Positions 59,747 through 64,000 of a DNA stretch of 64,000 nucleotides are shown here, one piece after another (position 1 is the stretch's first letter; every line of letters begins with the position of its first letter). The DNA is taken from positions 1,240,001 through 1,304,000 of the forward strand of contig CP065000.1 in the NCBI GenBank assembly GCA_016700075.1. Reading direction: 5' to 3'. Source of the stretch: Acidobacteriota bacterium (lineage in GTDB: Bacteria > Acidobacteriota > Blastocatellia > Pyrinomonadales > Pyrinomonadaceae). The translations under genes were made by a program, and so were the position numbers. Below the pieces are notes generated by a model. That model worked only from the letters and a program-made list of their open reading frames with translations. It was not told the origin of the DNA and searched no databases.

Positions 59747-61693
59747 ATGCTCTTTTCTAAATTATTGAATGATCCGCTTCGGGCGGCTGTTCTCATTGCT
59801 GCTTTCGCGGGCTTGACCGCTGCATTTATAGGCTTTTCGGTGCCCGCCTCATCTCAGAACGCCAAAGGCAGCAAGGGCGAAAGGAACGTCAGCCGCGAAG
59901 GCGACGCCGACCTGGCGGCTGAAATTCGCCGTCTCGCTGACCGTTCGACGATCGGACTGTACGAAGAGATGACTGACCGCGGCGGTACAATGGTTGATCT
60001 GCAGGGGCGTTTTATGAACGTGCCGCTTATGGCCATTGATGAAATGGGCCGGTCGGCGACATATTGCGTAACAAGCCTCGAGGAGGCAAATGAATTCTTC
60101 GGCCGCGATCTGGAAACGGGACGCCCTTTGTCGGGCAAGCTAGCAGAGTTCCGAACCGACGCCGCGTACCCGGGCATGAGCAAAGCTGAGGTAGAGTTCT
60201 ACCGGAATATGATCGAGGCCTTCGTAGAGCGGCAAACGGCATCGCCCGAAGCTGCCACGATCACGATCGTAAACAACGACGGAGCAGGCGAGGGCTTTAA
60301 CGATCCGACACCGGTCAGTCCTGTCGGCGGCAATGAAGGCACCACGCTCGGCCAGCAGCGGCTGAATGTATTCAATTTCGCCGCAAACATATGGGCTTCT
60401 TTTTTGGACAGTTCGGTAAATATTCAGGTTCGATCGCAGTTCGATCCGTTGACCTGCACACCCACATCCGCTGTCCTTGGTTCCGCCGGCGCCGTCACTG
60501 TCCATAACAATTTTACGGGAGCCGTTTTAACGAACACATGGTACAGCCAGGCACTGGCAAACAAGCAGGCCGGTGTCGACCTGAGTGCCTCGCCGGACAT
60601 CAACGCCACGTTCAATTCAAATCTCAACGGCAGTCCGGGTTGCCTCGGCGGCAGAACGTGGTACATGGGCTTTAACAACACCACGCCGTCGAACACGACG
60701 AATCTCTTGGTCGTCCTGCTTCACGAAATGGCTCACGGACTTGGCTTTCAGTCGTTTGCCAATGGAACGACAGGTGCCCTGTTCAACGGACTCCCCGACG
60801 CCTACACGACCAATATGTTCGACCGTACGGTCAATCTCGGTTGGAACGAGATGACGAACACGCAGCGTGCCGCTTCGGCATTGAATTCGTCCAACCTGTT
60901 GTGGAACGGCCCGAATGTTCGATTGGCGTCAGGCTTTCTGCAGACCTGCCGCGAGGCAGCGACCGGCCGTGTGCAGCTTTTTGCCCCCGCAACATTTCAA
61001 AGCGGCTCATCTGTTTCGCATTTTGATACGGCGTGTTTCCCAAACTTGCTCATGGAGCCCTCGATCACGCTAAATCTGCCGCTCGACCTAGACCTGACCA
61101 GGCAGCAAATGCGGGATATCGGCTGGTTCCGGGATGCGAACAATGACGGCGTTCCCGATACGATAACGAACGTAACGCCGAGTGGCGGCGTCCTAAGTGT
61201 CGGCAGCAATGCGGTCATCAACTGGACGAATACAAGCGGTTTTACACGCAATGTGACCATCGAGCTCTCTACAGACGGCGGTGCGACGTATCCTGTAACT
61301 ATTGCGACAAATATCGCGAATACCGGCTCGCACTCATTCACGGTGCCGAATCTGCCCACCGCTCAGGCTAAGGTCCGCGTACGTGAGCACAATTTCGTGG
61401 ACCCGGTGGGCGTGTCCGCGGCAAATTTTGCCATCTCGGCAGACATAGAGGTTTCGGGACGTGTGCTGACGCCGTCGGGACAGGGCCTCCGCAGTGCGAC
61501 GGTCATACTTACCGACTCAACCGGGGCATCGAGGAACATCACGACCAGTTCTTTCGGATTCTTCCGTTTTGACAACATCAACGCAGGCGAGAACTACACG
61601 CTGACGGTCGTTTCTCGGACTTTCCGATTTAACCCGACGAACATAAACACGAATACTTCGATATTCAACTTGGATATAACCGGCGTTGAATAG
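59747..61693 (+). CDS. secreted zinc metalloprotease (HExxHGLGF) with shared C-terminal domain
   Basis: 648 aa. A signal peptide (hydrophobic stretch AAVLIAAFAGLTAAFIGFSVPASS) is followed by a propeptide-like region (about 40-170) and a catalytic domain. The zinc motif is HEMAHGLGF (His326, Glu327, His330), the pattern of metzincin-like or PA-domain-associated bacterial proteases. A fibronectin-like segment (about 470-560; GSNAVINWTNTSGFTRNVTIELSTDGGATY) precedes the C-terminal domain IEVSGRV...LDITGVE (about 567-648). That domain is related to the C-termini of the three upstream giant proteins but more diverged. Predicted extracellular or surface protease of unknown substrate. It has its own terminator. 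Confidence 0.88.
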   Translation: MLFSKLLNDPLRAAVLIAAFAGLTAAFIGFSVPASSQNAKGSKGERNVSREGDADLAAEIRRLADRSTIGLYEEMTDRGGTMVDLQGRFMNVPLMAIDEMGRSATYCVTSLEEANEFFGRDLETGRPLSGKLAEFRTDAAYPGMSKAEVEFYRNMIEAFVERQTASPEAATITIVNNDGAGEGFNDPTPVSPVGGNEGTTLGQQRLNVFNFAANIWASFLDSSVNIQVRSQFDPLTCTPTSAVLGSAGAVTVHNNFTGAVLTNTWYSQALANKQAGVDLSASPDINATFNSNLNGSPGCLGGRTWYMGFNNTTPSNTTNLLVVLLHEMAHGLGFQSFANGTTGALFNGLPDAYTTNMFDRTVNLGWNEMTNTQRAASALNSSNLLWNGPNVRLASGFLQTCREAATGRVQLFAPATFQSGSSVSHFDTACFPNLLMEPSITLNLPLDLDLTRQQMRDIGWFRDANNDGVPDTITNVTPSGGVLSVGSNAVINWTNTSGFTRNVTIELSTDGGATYPVTIATNIANTGSHSFTVPNLPTAQAKVRVREHNFVDPVGVSAANFAISADIEVSGRVLTPSGQGLRSATVILTDSTGASRNITTSSFGFFRFDNINAGENYTLTVVSRTFRFNPTNINTNTSIFNLDITGVE

Positions 61694-61722
61694 TGAACGC
61701 TAATGATTGTTTGATCGAATTA

Positions 61723-61749
61723 CCCCGCTCATTAGAGCGGGGTTTTTTT
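61723..61749 (+). terminator. Rho-independent terminator after the HExxH protease gene
   Basis: CCCCGCTC (61723-61730), loop ATTA, GAGCGGGG (61735-61742), then seven T. Thirty bases after the stop codon. Confidence 0.93.
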
Positions 61750-61782
61750 ATTGCGTGCGCCCCGCAGCTGCATGCGGAAGCG

Positions 61783-61812
61783 AAAAAAAGGCGTTGGCCT
61801 TGAGCCAACGCC
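61783..61812 (-). terminator. Rho-independent terminator for the citrate synthase gene
   Basis: Read on the minus strand: GGCGTTGGC, a 5-base loop, GCCAACGCC and seven T. It lies 31 bases past the citrate synthase stop and back-to-back with the convergent terminator at 61723. Confidence 0.93.
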
Positions 61813-61842
61813 ATTCAGATCTCGTTAGACCTATCGCCCAAA

Positions 61843-62979
61843 TTACCGTTCCGAGATCGGGACGTATTTCAGGTCGCGGGCTCCGATATATTCGGCACGC
61901 GGACGAATGAGCTTGTTGTTCGCGTATTGCTCCAGAATGTGGCCCGTCCAGCCCGATATACGGCTGACCGCAAAGATCGGCGTATAAAGATCCAAAGGAA
62001 TGTTCATCAGGTAATATGTCGATGCCGAATAGAAATCTACGTTCGGATGCATTCCCTTTTTCTCCAGCATCAACTGCTCTATACGCTGCGACATCTCGAA
62101 CCACTTCATATCGCCTTTTTTCTCGGACATCGTACGCGAATAGCGTCGAAGCCATGTAGCACGCGGATCCTCTGTCTTGTAAACGGCGTGGCCGATACCC
62201 ATGATCTTGCGTTTTTCGGCGAGTGCGTTATCGACCCATCCATCGACGGCTTCGAGGCTGCCGATCTCGATGAGCATCTTCATCACGTTGGTGTTAGCAC
62301 CGCCGTGCAGAGGGCCTGCCAAAGCGGCGATGCCCGCCGTGACCGCACCATACATGCCGGCAAGCGTCCCGGAAACGACTCGTGTAGTAAATGTCGAAGC
62401 ATTTAGTTCGTGGTCGGCGTGAAGTATCAGGCAGACGTCGAACATACGAGCTTCGTCGGCTTCGGGACGTTCGCCTCGGAGCATATAAAGGAAATTCTCT
62501 GCGATCGAAAGGCTCGCATCAGGGGCGACGACCTCGTTGCCATTGCGGATGCGGTCCCACGCAGCGGCGATGGTGCCCATCTGCGCCGTCAACTTGATCG
62601 CGGCGTTTGTAGCACGTTCGCGGTCGGTCGCGTGGCCTTCCTTGTCATAAAAATCCAGCGACGAGACCGCCGTTCTGAGAACGTCCATCGGATCCGCGTC
62701 CGCCGGAAACGTCTTCATCATGTCGATGACCGCTGCCGGCACGCCGTAATTCGCTCTGAACTGCGCCTTCAGAGCATCGAGTTCATCCTGCTTAGGCAGA
62801 CGGCCGTTCCATAGAAGATAAACGACCTCTTCAAATGTGGAATGCTCGGCCAGATCGTGGATGTTATAGCCCTGATAAATAAGGATGCCTTCTTCGCCAT
62901 TGACATCGCCGATGGCGCTCTGTGCGGCAACGACGCCGCGAAGTCCTGCTGCTGCTGTTGATTCTGTTGCTGTAGCCAT
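61843..62979 (-). CDS. gltA: citrate synthase (type II-like, short form)
   Basis: This enzyme condenses acetyl-CoA with oxaloacetate to start the TCA cycle. The three catalytic residues fit the family: His225 in GPLHGGAN, His264 in GIGHAVYKT and the Asp in NVDFYSASTYY (about residue 315). At 378 aa it is the short archaeal/Gram-positive-like form rather than the longer NADH-regulated enterobacterial one. 2-Methylcitrate synthase activity cannot be excluded from sequence alone. The N-terminus starts with a short Ala/Thr-rich extension before GLRGVVAAQSAIGDV. It is a single gene with its own terminator. Confidence 0.95.
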   Translation of the reverse strand: MATATESTAAAGLRGVVAAQSAIGDVNGEEGILIYQGYNIHDLAEHSTFEEVVYLLWNGRLPKQDELDALKAQFRANYGVPAAVIDMMKTFPADADPMDVLRTAVSSLDFYDKEGHATDRERATNAAIKLTAQMGTIAAAWDRIRNGNEVVAPDASLSIAENFLYMLRGERPEADEARMFDVCLILHADHELNASTFTTRVVSGTLAGMYGAVTAGIAALAGPLHGGANTNVMKMLIEIGSLEAVDGWVDNALAEKRKIMGIGHAVYKTEDPRATWLRRYSRTMSEKKGDMKWFEMSQRIEQLMLEKKGMHPNVDFYSASTYYLMNIPLDLYTPIFAVSRISGWTGHILEQYANNKLIRPRAEYIGARDLKYVPISER

Positions 62980-63062
62980 TATGTTAAACCCTCGATTATT
63001 AAAGCACTTTCTGCAAATTTCTATTTTATCCGAGCAGGTTGCCTGTTACAAGTTATTCCCGC

Positions 63063-63830
63063 TCAGAGCTTGGGAAAGACGACCGTGTCGCCGACCGATG
63101 CACCAAGTTCTGTAGCTGCAGATGCACCGTTCAGCGATATCTCGATAAGGCCGATACTGCCCGCGATCAAGAACAATTCGCCGCTTTCGCCGTCAACGTA
63201 ACACTGCAATGTCCTTTCTATTTTTTCGGCGTTCACCTCTGCCGTTAGGACGTTTTCGAGGCAGCTTGCCGGAACATTCGTTATCACGTTGCCGAATCGG
63301 TCAATATGCAGCACGCGGCCGATCATTGTTTCGCCATTATTTTCGGGATAGATGCACTGTAAACGGACGGCATCGGAAACCGACCGGCCAAGCTCTTCGA
63401 TCGGCGTTCCGAGAGCGATGTGAGCGGCAGCCGGAGCGAAAATGTCGCGTCCGTGAAATGTCTTACTTATGTCCGCCGAAGGCTTGAATTGCCTTTCGAT
63501 CAAGTTAACTTCTGCGTTTGTGGAGGTGTCCAATAGAAAGCTGAAAATACCGTTGTCAGGCCCGACCAGGAATCTTTCGTCCGCCTTTACAGCGATAGGC
63601 CTTCGATTCGAGCCCACGCCCGGGTCGACCACAGCAACGATCACAGTGCCGGCAGGCATGTCGCGGAAACACGCAAAAAGCGTGAATGCCGCTGAATGAA
63701 TATCCCCCGGCGGTATCTCGTGCGTTATATCAAAAACCGGGACATTCGGTGCGATTCCGGTGATCACGCCTTTCATCGAGGCGGCAAAATGGTCGCGTGT
63801 TCCGAAATCGGTCAAAAGAGCGATCGCCAT
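63063..63830 (-). CDS. SAM hydrolase / SAM hydroxide adenosyltransferase (DUF62 family)
   Basis: 255 aa from ATG 63830, which gives the family start MAIALLTDFGTRDHF; an upstream in-frame start at 63887 would add 19 unrelated residues. The family hydrolyses S-adenosylmethionine to adenosine and methionine. The Asp-Arg-His triad is visible as Asp69 and Arg76 in VVDPGVGSNRR and His126 in FHGRDIFAP. VGPDNGIFS and IDRFGNVITN are also conserved. Chlorinase and fluorinase relatives contain extra loops not seen here, so the hydrolase role is preferred. It lies 83 bases upstream of the citrate synthase gene on the same strand order; no shared promoter is evident. Confidence 0.93.
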   Translation of the reverse strand: MAIALLTDFGTRDHFAASMKGVITGIAPNVPVFDITHEIPPGDIHSAAFTLFACFRDMPAGTVIVAVVDPGVGSNRRPIAVKADERFLVGPDNGIFSFLLDTSTNAEVNLIERQFKPSADISKTFHGRDIFAPAAAHIALGTPIEELGRSVSDAVRLQCIYPENNGETMIGRVLHIDRFGNVITNVPASCLENVLTAEVNAEKIERTLQCYVDGESGELFLIAGSIGLIEISLNGASAATELGASVGDTVVFPKL

Positions 63831-64000
63831 AAATAAATTATCCACGCCGCAGGAGCGATACCGAAAAGGAGAAGTAAACGGTATCACCCCGTGGCGTGGA
63901 ATGGAGGCTGACCAGGCAGCAAAGATCGCCTTGCAGAGCGATTATCTGATCTGTGTTTCGTATGCCGTACGGATACGGATGCTTTGATTGCGGGAAATTC
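63831..64000. other. right-edge region without an assigned gene
   Basis: 170 bases. On the minus strand a frame open from the right edge ends at a TAA at 63942-63944 and could be the last 18 codons of a gene outside the window, but this is too short to assign. The rest should contain the promoter of the SAM hydrolase gene. Confidence 0.3.

Noticed and set aside
59747..61693. Third giant-gene neighbour considered as an autotransporter set
   Set aside because: No C-terminal membrane beta-barrel is visible in any of the four large exported proteins.
63942..64000. Possible C-terminus of a minus-strand gene entering from the right edge
   Set aside because: Only 18 codons are visible; too short to distinguish from chance.

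Overview
The window reads as a chromosomal stretch of a diderm bacterium, most likely Acidobacteriota (class Blastocatellia, Pyrinomonadaceae-like). That placement is inferred from protein style: very large secreted proteins ending in a shared carboxypeptidase-regulatory-like domain, Thr-Pro linkers, CadC/TPR regulators, a DUF2752 protein and a SpoIID-like protein in a non-sporulating context. It is not inferred from any rRNA gene, because none is present. No tRNA, CRISPR array, transposase or prophage was found.

Positions 1-10.8 kb: the 5' part of a secreted alpha/beta hydrolase runs off the left edge. Then come folD, a MazG-like pyrophosphohydrolase and coaE, followed by a complete peptide ABC importer (two lipoprotein binding proteins, two permeases, two ATPases). 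The second permease has what looks like a one-base frameshift near its start. Positions 10.9-15.2 kb hold a two-gene signalling cassette: a PocR/GAF/GGDEF diguanylate cyclase overlapping an ATPase fused to an RsbW/SpoIIAB-type kinase domain. Positions 15.4-26.7 kb are housekeeping: PBP4-type carboxypeptidase, MurJ, gamma carbonic anhydrase, HisS, a SulP transporter, a DinB-like protein, and the isoprenoid/envelope group dxr-rseP-ispG ending at a strong terminator.

Positions 26.8-31.0 kb, minus strand: a miaA-hfq-tmk-holB-DUF2752 run. Upstream of it lies the most unusual gene of the window, a full-length homologue of the restriction enzyme R.HinP1I carrying a signal peptide and having no methyltransferase partner nearby. 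Next to it, on the plus strand, a collagen-like Gly-rich exported protein sits behind a consensus promoter whose spacer is a T7-G7 homopolymer, which suggests phase-variable expression. Positions 33.0-39.4 kb hold a SpoIID/LytB protein, an M14 peptidase, an acyltransferase and a LolA-like protein.

Positions 39.6-61.7 kb are dominated by four very large exported proteins: an M36 fungalysin, two beta-helix proteins and an HExxH protease. They share a C-terminal domain and in part near-identical DNA. A CadC-like TPR regulator lies among them, and a dispersed palindromic repeat occurs after three of the four genes. The right end holds citrate synthase and a SAM hydrolase. Taken together, the window joins core metabolism to a large investment in secretion, surface proteins and extracellular peptide and DNA handling.
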